NCBI GenBank assembly: GCA_963722295.1 | Contig: CAVRLB010000007.1 | Coordinates: 124,001-188,000, forward strand | Direction of reading: 5' to 3' | DNA length: 64,000 nucleotides | Source of the DNA: Brooklawnia sp032229645 | GTDB lineage: Bacteria > Actinomycetota > Actinomycetes > Propionibacteriales > Propionibacteriaceae | Part shown: positions 8,958 to 16,926 of the stretch, in pieces | Layout: each line of letters begins with the position of its first letter | Position numbering within the stretch: the stretch's first letter is position 1 | Notes under the pieces: generated by a model | What the model saw: only the letters and a program-made list of their open reading frames with translations | Told to the model about the DNA's origin: nothing | Databases searched by the model: none | Program-made: the position numbers and the translations under genes

Positions 8958-9869
8958 TCACGGACCCGTGCTCGGGGTCGGGGACGCGGCGCGAGCGCGC
9001 TCCAGATGGGCTTTCGCCGTGGCCGCCAGGTCGGAATCCGGATCGAGTTCGATGACCTTGCCCCACGCCTGCTCGGCTTGGGCGTAGTCGGGTGGTGTCA
9101 TGGCCATGAAGAGGAACCCCAGGTTGAACCAAGGTGCGGGGTTGTCGGGCGCGACCTGGGTGGCACGCTGCCAGTACTGCTCGGCCTGCTCGTCCTGGTT
9201 GAGATTGAACTCGGCAACACCGATCGCCAGCAGGGTGTCGAGGTCGTCCGGGGTGAGCTGCAGGATCTGCTCGAGTTGCTCGATCGCATCCTGGTAGCGC
9301 CCGGCGCCCATTAGGAGGTCGGCCAGTTGCTGGCGGGGTGCGATGGCCGACGGGTCGGCCTCTATCTGCTTCTTGAGCGCAGCGACCTGTTCTTCGTCGA
9401 CCTGCACGAAGGTGCTGAGCTCGCTGGGCAGCGCTGAACTGCTCGTCTGGCTGTGCGCGGAGGCCACCTCGTCATTGCTCAGGCCGTGCTGCTGGATGAT
9501 GATCACGATCGCCGCCGCCAGCAGCATGACCAGCACCAGGTTGATCGTGCTGATGCCGCCCACCTTGCCGGGGCCGGACGACCGGTTCCTCCGGCCGGTA
9601 CCCCGAGCAGCGGCTGAGCTGGCGGCAGAGGCGGAGACAGAGGTGATGACAGCATCGTCGTCGGGTGCCGGTTGGTCGAAGTCGTCGGCGAACGCTTCGA
9701 CACCGACGGCGTCGTCGTCTGGCGCCTCAGCGACCTCGCTGTCGATCAGCGCGAGCTGATCGTCGGCCCAGCCTTTGAGGTCTTGGGGGGCGGAGGCGAG
9801 AAAGCGCGCCAGTTCCCCGGCGTCGACTGCGGCCGGGGAACTGGCGGGCGTTTCACGAAGCTCGGGCAC
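8958..9869 (-). CDS. Membrane-anchored TPR protein (CcmH/NrfG/CycH-like)
   Basis: The 303-residue protein has an acidic cytoplasmic N-terminal region of about 125 residues, one TM segment (STINLVLVMLLAAAIVIIIQQ) and an extracytoplasmic stretch of three to four tetratricopeptide repeats (APRQQLADLLMGAGRYQDAIEQLEQ..., DTLLAIGVAEFNLNQDEQAEQYWQRA..., PWFNLGFLFMAM...). Position between nrfA and ccdA suggests it presents apocytochrome to the haem ligation machinery, as NrfG/CcmI TPR proteins do. TPR domains are clear; the exact role is inferred from context. The long acidic N-terminal extension is unusual for that group. Confidence 0.85.
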   Translation of the reverse strand: MPELRETPASSPAAVDAGELARFLASAPQDLKGWADDQLALIDSEVAEAPDDDAVGVEAFADDFDQPAPDDDAVITSVSASAASSAAARGTGRRNRSSGPGKVGGISTINLVLVMLLAAAIVIIIQQHGLSNDEVASAHSQTSSSALPSELSTFVQVDEEQVAALKKQIEADPSAIAPRQQLADLLMGAGRYQDAIEQLEQILQLTPDDLDTLLAIGVAEFNLNQDEQAEQYWQRATQVAPDNPAPWFNLGFLFMAMTPPDYAQAEQAWGKVIELDPDSDLAATAKAHLERARAASPTPSTGP

Positions 9870-9895
9870 TCCTTACTTCCTCATTCTCAGCGCCG

Positions 9896-11374
9896 TTAGC
9901 GGGTCGGGGTCGGCGATGCGCTGCTCACCGGTCCACTTGCGAGGCCGACGTCCACGCCGCGTAGCGCCAGCTGACCCTTGCGCGAGTAGTCGGTCGCCTG
10001 ATTCAGGATCGAGATTGAGTACGCCGGAGCGTGGAAGCCCTTGGAGTTCTCCGAGATCGTGTAGTCGATCATGAAGGATGCGCGTCGCTGGTAGTCGCGA
10101 GCGATCGTCAGCTGTTCCTCGGTGGCGGTGCCGTCCTTGGCCGCAGCCTCCAGGTCGGCGATGAACTCGTCGAAGGCCGCGAACGAGATGTCCTGGGCCT
10201 CGTACCAGCGGTTCTGGATCGTGTCGACCCGTTCCTTCATCTCGGTTGCGGTCGAGTGATGGCAGGTCAGGCAGCTGGCGTTGATGGACGCCTCGCTTTC
10301 CATCGGGCTCGTCACATCGTGGTTGCTGACCTTCGCCGCGCCATCGCGCTGATAGGCCATATGGCAATCCGCGCAGGTCACACCGTTGTCGGCATGGATG
10401 CCCTGGCTCCAGGTTTCGAAGTCGGGATGCTGAGCCTTCAGCACCGGTGCCCCGGTGTCGGCGTGCACGAAGTCGGTCCAGCCGATCTCGTCGTAATACG
10501 CGATGGCGTCTTGAACCGTCAGACCGTTGTCCCAGGGGAAGGTCAGCGTCTTCTCATCGCCGGCGAAGTAGTACTCGACGTGGCACTGCGCGCAGACGTA
10601 GGCCCGCATCTCCTGGGTGCTGGCATCCCGGTTGACGTCGTAGTCAGCGACGCCCTCGCTGGCCTTCAACTCCTTCATGCCCTCGATGAACGCCGGGCGG
10701 GTGATTCGCAGCTGCATGGTCTGCGGATCGTGGCAGTCGATGCAGGCAATCGGTCCGCTGGCATGCTGAACGGCCTCGGCGTACGGAAGTTTGTTCATCG
10801 CTGCCCAGCCGGCCATCTGGTCGCCATCGCCGAGTTCGTCCATGACCTCCGGTAGGGAGGCATGGCAGTTCAGGCAGGCACCCGGCTGCTTGAACTCGAG
10901 CATCCGGCGGGTGAACTGCTGATCGGTGAGCATGAATTCGTGGCCGCGGGGCTCGCGGTAGTCGACGGCGAACGCATAGCCCTGCCACATGTTCACCAGC
11001 CGAGGGTAGGTCTCCAGCTTGGACTGCGTGACGAACAGCCGCGGGTCTGCCTCGGTCGGCTCGCGCGCGACCAGTTCGTCCTCGTTGATCTCGCCGGTGC
11101 GCAGGTACGCCTCGTACTGCAGCGGATAGTTCTGACCCCAGACCGCCGGATCGTAGGTCGTGTCGGTAATTTCGACGACCTGGGTGAAAGGCTGCTTGGC
11201 TTCCTGCTTATGGGTGAAGATCGTCGTCAGCAGCCAGGTCAGGCCGGCTGCGGCGATCATGCAGACGATGAGCACCACGATGGGCACCCACCGCTTACGG
11301 GGGCCCGTCCAGGTGGTCGGCTGATTCGGCTCGCCAGCAGCCGGGGTGGTGGGGTCGGTCTTGTCGGTACTCAT
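9896..11374 (-). CDS. nrfA: Ammonia-forming cytochrome c nitrite reductase, all-CxxCH type
   Basis: The 492-residue protein reduces nitrite to ammonium by six electrons outside the membrane. A TM anchor or uncleaved signal occupies about residues 29-53. Five haem motifs are present: C167LNCH, C211IDCH, C261AQCH (followed by VEYYF, the calcium-site region), C334ADCH and C368LTCH. AQHPDFETW near residue 315 has the active-site histidine and GIH near 326 a distal ligand. The first haem site is CxxCH where E. coli NrfA has CxxCK, so this belongs to the lysine-less variants. It lies 4 bases downstream of nrfH. Confidence 0.95.
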   Translation of the reverse strand: MSTDKTDPTTPAAGEPNQPTTWTGPRKRWVPIVVLIVCMIAAAGLTWLLTTIFTHKQEAKQPFTQVVEITDTTYDPAVWGQNYPLQYEAYLRTGEINEDELVAREPTEADPRLFVTQSKLETYPRLVNMWQGYAFAVDYREPRGHEFMLTDQQFTRRMLEFKQPGACLNCHASLPEVMDELGDGDQMAGWAAMNKLPYAEAVQHASGPIACIDCHDPQTMQLRITRPAFIEGMKELKASEGVADYDVNRDASTQEMRAYVCAQCHVEYYFAGDEKTLTFPWDNGLTVQDAIAYYDEIGWTDFVHADTGAPVLKAQHPDFETWSQGIHADNGVTCADCHMAYQRDGAAKVSNHDVTSPMESEASINASCLTCHHSTATEMKERVDTIQNRWYEAQDISFAAFDEFIADLEAAAKDGTATEEQLTIARDYQRRASFMIDYTISENSKGFHAPAYSISILNQATDYSRKGQLALRGVDVGLASGPVSSASPTPTR

Positions 11375-11378
11375 CGGT

Positions 11379-11873
11379 TCACCTCATGTGTCCCACGCCG
11401 TCGTGGCAGCGGATGCACGACACGGTTTCGCCCGTGTGGTTCGAGCTGTTGGAGATCTGGTCGACGAAGTCGCCGTGGCAGTAGACGCAGGCTGCCTCGG
11501 TGACTGCCTTGTTGTGTTCGCGGATCTGGATGTTCTCGGGGTAGTTCTGCAGCGTGAACTTCAGCGAGTGCGAGAAGCCATTCTCGGCCTTGTTCGCGTA
11601 TTTGGCGATCAGGTTGTGGTGGGGTGCGTGGCAGTCGTTGCAGGTCGCCACGTTTGCATGGCTGCCCTTCTGCCAGCCCTCGTACTCCTCGTTCATCGCG
11701 TGACAACCGGCACAGGTCGCCGGGTCGTTTCCGAAGTACTTGGTGAAGCCCGCGAAATACATGGTGAATACGCCGACGCCAAGAATCACACCGATCAGGG
11801 CGGCCAGGCCGATACCGGTCCAGCCGGTGAACGCGCCGGTGAAGCCACGCCACATGCGTTTCAAAAGCGCCAC
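11379..11873 (-). CDS. nrfH: Cytochrome c nitrite reductase small subunit (quinol dehydrogenase) NrfH
   Basis: The 164-residue NapC/NirT-family tetrahaem protein has one N-terminal membrane helix (about 20-40) and four haem motifs: C54AGCH, C78NDCH, C129VYCH and C153IRCH. The first motif is followed by AM, and a methionine there ligates haem 1 in characterised NrfH. It draws electrons from menaquinol and passes them to NrfA, encoded 4 bases downstream. The start is a GTG at 11873 preceded by GAGGGGG. It is the first gene of a seven-gene operon running to 5204. Confidence 0.95.
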   Translation of the reverse strand: MALLKRMWRGFTGAFTGWTGIGLAALIGVILGVGVFTMYFAGFTKYFGNDPATCAGCHAMNEEYEGWQKGSHANVATCNDCHAPHHNLIAKYANKAENGFSHSLKFTLQNYPENIQIREHNKAVTEAACVYCHGDFVDQISNSSNHTGETVSCIRCHDGVGHMR

Positions 11874-12007
11874 CGTTCACACCCCCTCGGCCTCGTCGTC
11901 GACGGATCTGCGCTTGTCATGCTGGGCTACGGTGCCCCTCACAGTTTTTCTATGTCCGTCCATCCTTGCATCACAGATTTTTCACAGTGACCGGTAGAAA
12001 AAGGGAT

Positions 12008-12026
12008 TTAGGTTAGGGCGACCTTA
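12008..12026. promoter_or_regulatory. Putative DtxR/IdeR-type iron box
   Basis: TTAGGTTAGGGCGACCTTA matches 15 of 19 positions of the actinobacterial DtxR/IdeR consensus (TTAGGTTAGSCTAACCTAA), including the whole left half. It sits in the 287-base space between divergent nrfH (start 11873) and the aminotransferase (start 12161), about equally far from both. The same spacer is AT-rich around 11970-12010, where promoters are likely. Binding is inference from the match alone. Confidence 0.5.
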
Positions 12027-12160
12027 TCTTCTGGACTGGCGTGGCAGATCCCGTCGTCCACTCATCGATCTCTCGCAACCCACGGACGAACGCCGACCTC
12101 AGACGTCCACCATTGGCCGCCGTCGGCTGCCATCGCGCAGGAGATGAGACGATCGACGAC

Positions 12161-13338
12161 ATGAGCGTGCGCATGTCGAAACGCGGTGATGTCGAACCGT
12201 TCTACGCGATGGAGCTGCTGAAACTCGCCAATATCAAGCGGGCGGAGGGGTCCGGCGTCATCTCGCTGTGCCTTGGCCAGCCCTGTGATGGCGCTCCTAC
12301 GCCGGTGCGCGATGCCGCCGCACGCGCGCTGGCCGGCGGCCAGCGGCTCGGCTACACCGACGCGAACGGGCTACCCGAACTGCGGGAGCGGATCGCCGAA
12401 CACTATCTCGCCCAATACGGCGTCGACCTCGATCCCGGACGAGTGTTGGTCACCACAGGCTCGTCCGCAGCGTTCACCGCGATCATCCTGGCCGCGTTCG
12501 ACCACGGCGACGAGGTCGCCATGGCGCGGCCCGGCTATCCGGCCTACCGCAATGTGCTGCGGGCGCAGGGCTGCCTGGTCACCGAAATCGATTGCGGACC
12601 CGAGACCGGCTTCCAGCCCACCGTCGAGATGCTGGACGCGCTGCCGCGCCGCCGGCCGGGCTGGTGATTGCCTCGCCCTCGAATCCCACCGGGACGATCA
12701 TCGATCCCGAGCAACTCACCGCCATCGCGCGCTGGTGCGACGAGCACGGCACCCTGCTGATCTCGGACGAGATCTACCACGGCATCACGTTCGGCGCCGC
12801 GACCGCTTCGGTGCTGCAGTCGTCGCGCAATAACGTCGCGGTCGGCTCGTTCAGCAAGTACTACTGCATGACCGGTTGGCGAATCGGCTGGCTGGTGGTG
12901 CCGGACGACCTCGCGCGGCGGGTCGAACTGCTGCTCGGCAACCTGAACCTATCGACGCCGACACTGTCGCAGCTGGCCGCGACCCACGCCTTCAGCGCAG
13001 CGGCCAAGCCCGAACTCGAGGCCCACGTCGCCAGGTACCGGCACAATCGCGATCTCGTGTTGCGCCGGCTGCCGGCGATCGGGGTGACCGACGTCGTGAC
13101 GCCCGACGGCGCCTTCTACGTCTATCCGGATGTCTCGCATCTGACCGATGATTCGCTGGCCTGGTGCCTGAAGGTGCTGGACGAAACGGCGGTCACGCTG
13201 ACGCCGGGAATCGATTTCGCGCCGGTTCGTCCGGGCGTCAGCTCGCCTGCCGACGGCACGCGGTTCATCCGGATCAGCACGGCCGGGCCGTCCGATGAGA
13301 TCGAGGAGGCCTTCGACCGGTTGGCCGCCTGGGTCTAA
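12161..13338 (+). pseudogene. PLP-dependent aminotransferase (class I/II) split by a frameshift
   Basis: Two reading frames together make one complete aminotransferase of about 390 residues. The first (12161-12667) holds the N-terminal domain (MELLKLANIKRAEG, LGYTDANGLPELRERIA, VTTGSSAAFTAIILAAF, RPGYPAYRN) and stops early. The second continues from about 12650 with GLVIASPSNPTGT, SDEIYHGITFG and SFSKYYCMTGWRIGW, where the Lys binds pyridoxal phosphate, and runs to 13338. The shift lies within GC-rich 12640-12665 and needs one lost or two gained bases. All catalytic motifs survive, so a sequencing error or very recent mutation is as likely as real decay. Substrate is unknown. Confidence 0.8.
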
Positions 13339-13387
13339 GGACCCTAAGCGCGGATCAGCCGATCTCCACATGTCGCGCGGCTGGGGT

Positions 13388-13495
13388 TGCGGTTGTGGTC
13401 GCCGCCGTTCGCCGAACCAATAGGCTCTCTTACCGGCGACCAAAACCGCAGGTCGACCCTTGCTGCGCGGCAGGGGTTGCGACTTTGGTTGCGAC
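13388..13495. repeat. Short inverted/direct repeat cluster 3' of the aminotransferase
   Basis: TGCGGTTGTGGTCGCC (13388-13403) is repeated in inverse orientation at 13435-13450 (GGCGACCAAAACCGCA) with one mismatch, and a degenerate direct copy (TGCGACTTTGGTTGCGAC) lies at 13478-13495. The first two could form a 16-bp stem. They occupy the 220-base gap between two convergent genes, so a bidirectional terminator role is possible, though no T-run follows. Confidence 0.45.
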
Positions 13496-13558
13496 GCTGG
13501 CCCCGAAAATGTGCTCCGTCTTCGGGGCAGCCAAGACCGCGCCGAGAGGCCGGAAACT

Positions 13559-13909
13559 CTAGATCGTCCGCAAGAGTTCCTGGAGCACCGCGCCCTGGCT
13601 GAGTTCCGGTTGTTTGGCGCCGACCAGCAGCGTCACGGTGGGTTTGTCGGCCATCCGCTTGGCGAACTTGGCGGCCTGGCCCGAGGTCTGAAGCTCGATC
13701 CGGTAGCGTTCGGCGAACTCCTCGAAGCGCTCCGGACGATGCCCGTACCAGGTCCGCAGCTCGGTGCTGGGAGCCACGTCGGTGCACCACTCTCCTAGCG
13801 CGGCGTGTTCCTTCGAGATGCCGCGCGGCCACAACCGGTCGATCAGCACCCGGTAACCGTCGTCGTCCTCGACCTCGTCGTAGATACGCTTCAACAGGTA
13901 AACGGTCAT
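13559..13909 (-). CDS. DUF488 family protein
   Basis: The 116-residue protein matches DUF488 (YeaO-like): it begins MTVYLLKRIYDE, followed by DGYRVLIDRLWPRGISKE and later TLLVGAKQPELSQGAVLQELL, with the fairly invariant LWPRG. Function is not established for this family. The ATG at 13909 is chosen because GGAGG lies 7 bases ahead; a longer frame to 13942 would overlap the nirK stop. It follows the nirK fusion gene by 29 bases on the same strand and may share its transcript. Confidence 0.85.
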   Translation of the reverse strand: MTVYLLKRIYDEVEDDDGYRVLIDRLWPRGISKEHAALGEWCTDVAPSTELRTWYGHRPERFEEFAERYRIELQTSGQAAKFAKRMADKPTVTLLVGAKQPELSQGAVLQELLRTI

Positions 13910-13938
13910 CGCCGACCTCCTTGTTTCTAGGGTGTCAC

Positions 13939-16548
13939 TCAATCATCGGTCACGTGGACGTAGCCGTGGGCTCCCGACTCGGCATCGCTCATTGCATGAG
14001 TGACGATCGGGTAGTTGCCCGCTTCGGTGAACACGATCTCGACGAAACCGCCCTGGGCGGGCTGCAGACCGAGGGCCTGCGATCCCCCACCGGTCTGGCC
14101 GAAGGCATCGGTTCCCCGTTTGAGGTGGTAGCCGCCCTCCAGATAGACGGTGTCGAACTGGCCGCCGACGATGTGGAAGCTGCTGGCCCGGTTGGGCCCG
14201 GCGTCCAGCACCCAGAAGCGGATGCGTTCGCCCACCTTGGCCTCCAGCCTGAACTGGTCGTATTGATAGGCGATGCCGTTGAAGGCCAGCAGGTCGGGTG
14301 CACCGGCGGCGATCTTGTCGGCGTTCACCTCTTGGGCCTCGCCGGCGCTGCGAGCCACCGAGCTCAGGTAGATCTCCGATTGCACCAGCGCATAGCTGCG
14401 GTCGACCGGCTCCAGGGCGTCGGGGTCGATGATGACCGCGCCGTGCATGCCCGCGGCGATATGACTGCTCATCGGAACCGACGAGCAGTGATACATCCAG
14501 ATGCCCGCCCGGTTCGCGGTGAACCGGTAGACCAGCGACTCGCCGGGCGGTATCGTCCGCATCGGCTCGTCGGGAGCGACCTCACCGGCGTGGAAGTCGA
14601 TGGAGTGGCCCATCGAGGCGTCGTTGACCAAGGTGATCTCGAAGACGTCGCCGATCCGGCCGTGCAATGTGGGGCCAACCGATGAGCCGTTGAAGGTCCA
14701 GCGGGTCTGCCAGATACCGGGCGCCACCTCCAGGGGCACCTCGGTCACGGTCAACGTGAGCTTGTGTACGCGTTCGTCGCTCGCTGGTGCCAGCGACGGA
14801 TCAACATCGGCAGCCAGCCGGGCGTCCGGGTCGATGGTGGCGTTTTCGCCGGACGAATGACTCTCATGACCATCGGACGAGGCCGTCTGGCCGTCCACCA
14901 GGATGTCGAAGACCATGCCCATCTGCTTGTGGCCGGCGATCGTGCACCAGCCTTGGACGGAAGCTGTGATCACGCCGGCGTCGAGCTCCTCGCTCTGGCC
15001 GGGAGTCAGCCGGCCCGTCGAGCGGCCCGCGATCCACAGATCGTGCGCGGTCGTCGGATCGTCGTTGACCAGGGTGATGACCACCCGATCGCCAGCAGCG
15101 ACCTCAATCTGGCTGGGGGTGAAGCGCATGTCGTCGGCGTGCACGGTGACCCGGACGACCTGACCGGTCTCCTCGGCCCCCGCAAACCGGGTGCGGTCGG
15201 CGATCAGCCCGGCAGCGACCGCAACAGCAACCGTGACCAGCGCCGCCAGCAATTGGCGCAGCGACCAGGCCTTGGGCTGCGAGATGCCCGGCACGGGCTT
15301 CGCCTGGGCCGCCGACCCCGGAGTCGTGATCTCGGACGCATTGCGGGCGTTCCGGTTGGCGCGAATACCCCAGAACATCAGCGGCAGGAAGCAGGCGAGC
15401 CCGGCCAATCCGGTCACCGCGACCGCCGTGTGAACCGCTGCGGGCAGCGGCAGCAGGAAGATGGTCAGGCTGGTGTTGACCAGCACCAGCCGGGCCGTGG
15501 TGCCCCGGTTGAACGGCACCATGGTCGCGCGCACCGCGGCCGGTCCGCCACCGAGCACCGAGGGGATGAGGTAGCTGAGCGCGCCGGTCAGGATCTGGGC
15601 CGCGACCCCGGCCGCGAAGATCGTCGCGACCGGCAAGAAGCCGGCGGTGATGCCCGACCAGTCGTCCGACGCCAGGATCAAGACGCCCACCCAGACCAGA
15701 CCGATGACCGCCCATGGCACCGCAGCACCCACTGACGCCGAGCAGAACTCGCGCGGTGGCTTGGTGAGCAGCGGACCCAGCAATGCTCGTCCCCACCAGA
15801 TGGTTCCCGCGGTGAACAGCGCCAGGCCGGCGAAGGAGACCGGACGCAGGCCAACCAATGCCCCGGTGACAAGCACCGAGATGCCGCCGATCAGCACCGG
15901 CAGCGCCTGCCGCGCGAGACGATCGGCGCGGGGGTCGATGACGGTGCGCAGCAGGGTGGGCCAGAAGGTGACCAGGGTGCCCATGATGGTGAAGCCGACC
16001 CAGCCGAGCAGGTTCGACATGGTGTGCGCGAGCAGCAGCCGGCCATGCCACGGATCGTCCGGCACGTTCGCCAGGATCGCGCCGAAGGTGGCTCCGGCCA
16101 CCAGGCAGGCCGCCGCCGCGAGATAGAAGCGGACGCTGACCCGGAATCGTCCGGGCAGCGCATGGCGCAGCAGCGCCCAGATCGCCAGGCCGTGCCAGCC
16201 AGCCGCGATCGCAACCAGGGTTGCGCCGGTCAGTGTGAGCGCCCAGCTGCCGGCGGGTACTCCGATCAAGACCAGCGTGGCGCCGCCGAGCAGCAAGCCG
16301 ATGCGGCGCGACTGGCCGCGCCGCAACTCAGCGCCGTTGGTGACCCGTAGCAGAGCCTCGCAGAAGTAGAAGCTCCACACCATGATCGCGTGGCTGAGCG
16401 CGCCCAGCAGCACCAGATGCACCAGCAGCCAGTCGGACGACGGGATCAGCCGGTGCATGATGGCGACGACCAGCGCCGCAAACAGCCAGAAGACCGACGG
16501 GTAGTCGCGCAGTGGCCAGTGCCGGCCTGCTGACTGCTGCTTCGCCAC
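13939..16548 (-). CDS. nirK: Polytopic membrane domain - cupredoxin - copper nitrite reductase (NirK) fusion
   Basis: One 869-residue polypeptide has three parts. Residues about 15-450 form roughly 12 TM helices of unknown function, with histidines such as H118 and H175 in or near helices. Residues about 465-552 are a cupredoxin with a type 1 copper set (H502, C535, H540, M543/M545). Residues about 590-869 are a two-domain NirK: H648-x-x-D651-x-H653, H687-C688, H696 and M701 match the type 1/type 2 sites and catalytic Asp; H792 (SFHIVG) matches the catalytic His and H851 (VTHAMSD) the third type 2 ligand. It should reduce nitrite to NO at the outer membrane face, the cupredoxin relaying electrons. 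A GTG starts it, 2 bases after the DUF2249 gene. Confidence 0.9.
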   Translation of the reverse strand: MAKQQSAGRHWPLRDYPSVFWLFAALVVAIMHRLIPSSDWLLVHLVLLGALSHAIMVWSFYFCEALLRVTNGAELRRGQSRRIGLLLGGATLVLIGVPAGSWALTLTGATLVAIAAGWHGLAIWALLRHALPGRFRVSVRFYLAAAACLVAGATFGAILANVPDDPWHGRLLLAHTMSNLLGWVGFTIMGTLVTFWPTLLRTVIDPRADRLARQALPVLIGGISVLVTGALVGLRPVSFAGLALFTAGTIWWGRALLGPLLTKPPREFCSASVGAAVPWAVIGLVWVGVLILASDDWSGITAGFLPVATIFAAGVAAQILTGALSYLIPSVLGGGPAAVRATMVPFNRGTTARLVLVNTSLTIFLLPLPAAVHTAVAVTGLAGLACFLPLMFWGIRANRNARNASEITTPGSAAQAKPVPGISQPKAWSLRQLLAALVTVAVAVAAGLIADRTRFAGAEETGQVVRVTVHADDMRFTPSQIEVAAGDRVVITLVNDDPTTAHDLWIAGRSTGRLTPGQSEELDAGVITASVQGWCTIAGHKQMGMVFDILVDGQTASSDGHESHSSGENATIDPDARLAADVDPSLAPASDERVHKLTLTVTEVPLEVAPGIWQTRWTFNGSSVGPTLHGRIGDVFEITLVNDASMGHSIDFHAGEVAPDEPMRTIPPGESLVYRFTANRAGIWMYHCSSVPMSSHIAAGMHGAVIIDPDALEPVDRSYALVQSEIYLSSVARSAGEAQEVNADKIAAGAPDLLAFNGIAYQYDQFRLEAKVGERIRFWVLDAGPNRASSFHIVGGQFDTVYLEGGYHLKRGTDAFGQTGGGSQALGLQPAQGGFVEIVFTEAGNYPIVTHAMSDAESGAHGYVHVTDD

Positions 16549-16550
16549 CG

Positions 16551-16856
16551 TTACTGAACCGTGCGGGTCTTCAACAGACGCACTCCGACACCATCGCCAC
16601 CCCGGTCGACATAGCTGGTTTCCACAGCCTCACCAAACAGATCAGAAATCTGCGCGAGCAGCGGTTTCGGGTCGTGCGGGGCGATCAGCAGGATCGCAGA
16701 GCCCGGTTCAAGGCTCGAAAGTGCACCCAAGACCGCGCCATGACGGATGGCATGCGGGATGACTCGCACGTCAAGCTCGTAGTCAACCACGGATGAGCAG
16801 CCGCAGCCGCACTGATGCTGGTCGGTGGACTCGGTCAAGGGAATCTGCTGAGTCAT
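16551..16856 (-). CDS. DUF2249 domain protein
   Basis: The 101-residue protein carries a DUF2249 (SirA-like fold) domain: DVRVIPHAIRHGAVLGALSSLEPGSAILLIAPHDPKPLL. A short N-terminal segment holds CGCGC, which could bind a metal or iron. DUF2249 genes are often found with nitrite/NO reductase genes, and here it is immediately upstream of the nirK fusion in the same transcript. AGGAGC precedes the ATG. Function is not known; a role in copper-enzyme maturation or NO response is only a guess from context. Confidence 0.83.
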   Translation of the reverse strand: MTQQIPLTESTDQHQCGCGCSSVVDYELDVRVIPHAIRHGAVLGALSSLEPGSAILLIAPHDPKPLLAQISDLFGEAVETSYVDRGGDGVGVRLLKTRTVQ

Positions 16857-16870
16857 GAGGCTCCTGTCGA

Positions 16871-16926
16871 AGATCTAGGCAAATTATTACAGATACGTTG
16901 TGTATTTAATCTAGTAGTGTTGGCTC
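16871..16926. promoter_or_regulatory. AT-rich divergent promoter/operator between DUF2249-nirK and its regulator
   Basis: This 70-base divergent spacer is strongly AT-rich against the GC-rich background. It contains ATAC-GTTGT-GTAT (16893-16905), an inverted repeat, flanked by two outer ATCTAG elements (about 16873 and 16909). TAGTGT at 16915-16920 lies 6 bases before the regulator ATG and is a good -10 box for a leaderless transcript, so any protein bound at the repeat would block it. Operator identity is inferred. Confidence 0.5.

Noticed and set aside
8174..9055. Plus-strand frame of 293 codons opposite ccdA/resB
   Set aside because: Composition is Gln/Arg/Asp-rich without motifs, the usual antisense artefact of GC-rich coding DNA.
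13388..13495. Insertion sequence end
   Set aside because: Inverted repeats are present but there is no transposase and no target duplication.
14764..15735. Plus-strand frame of 323 codons opposite nirK
   Set aside because: Shadow of nirK; the minus strand has full catalytic motifs.
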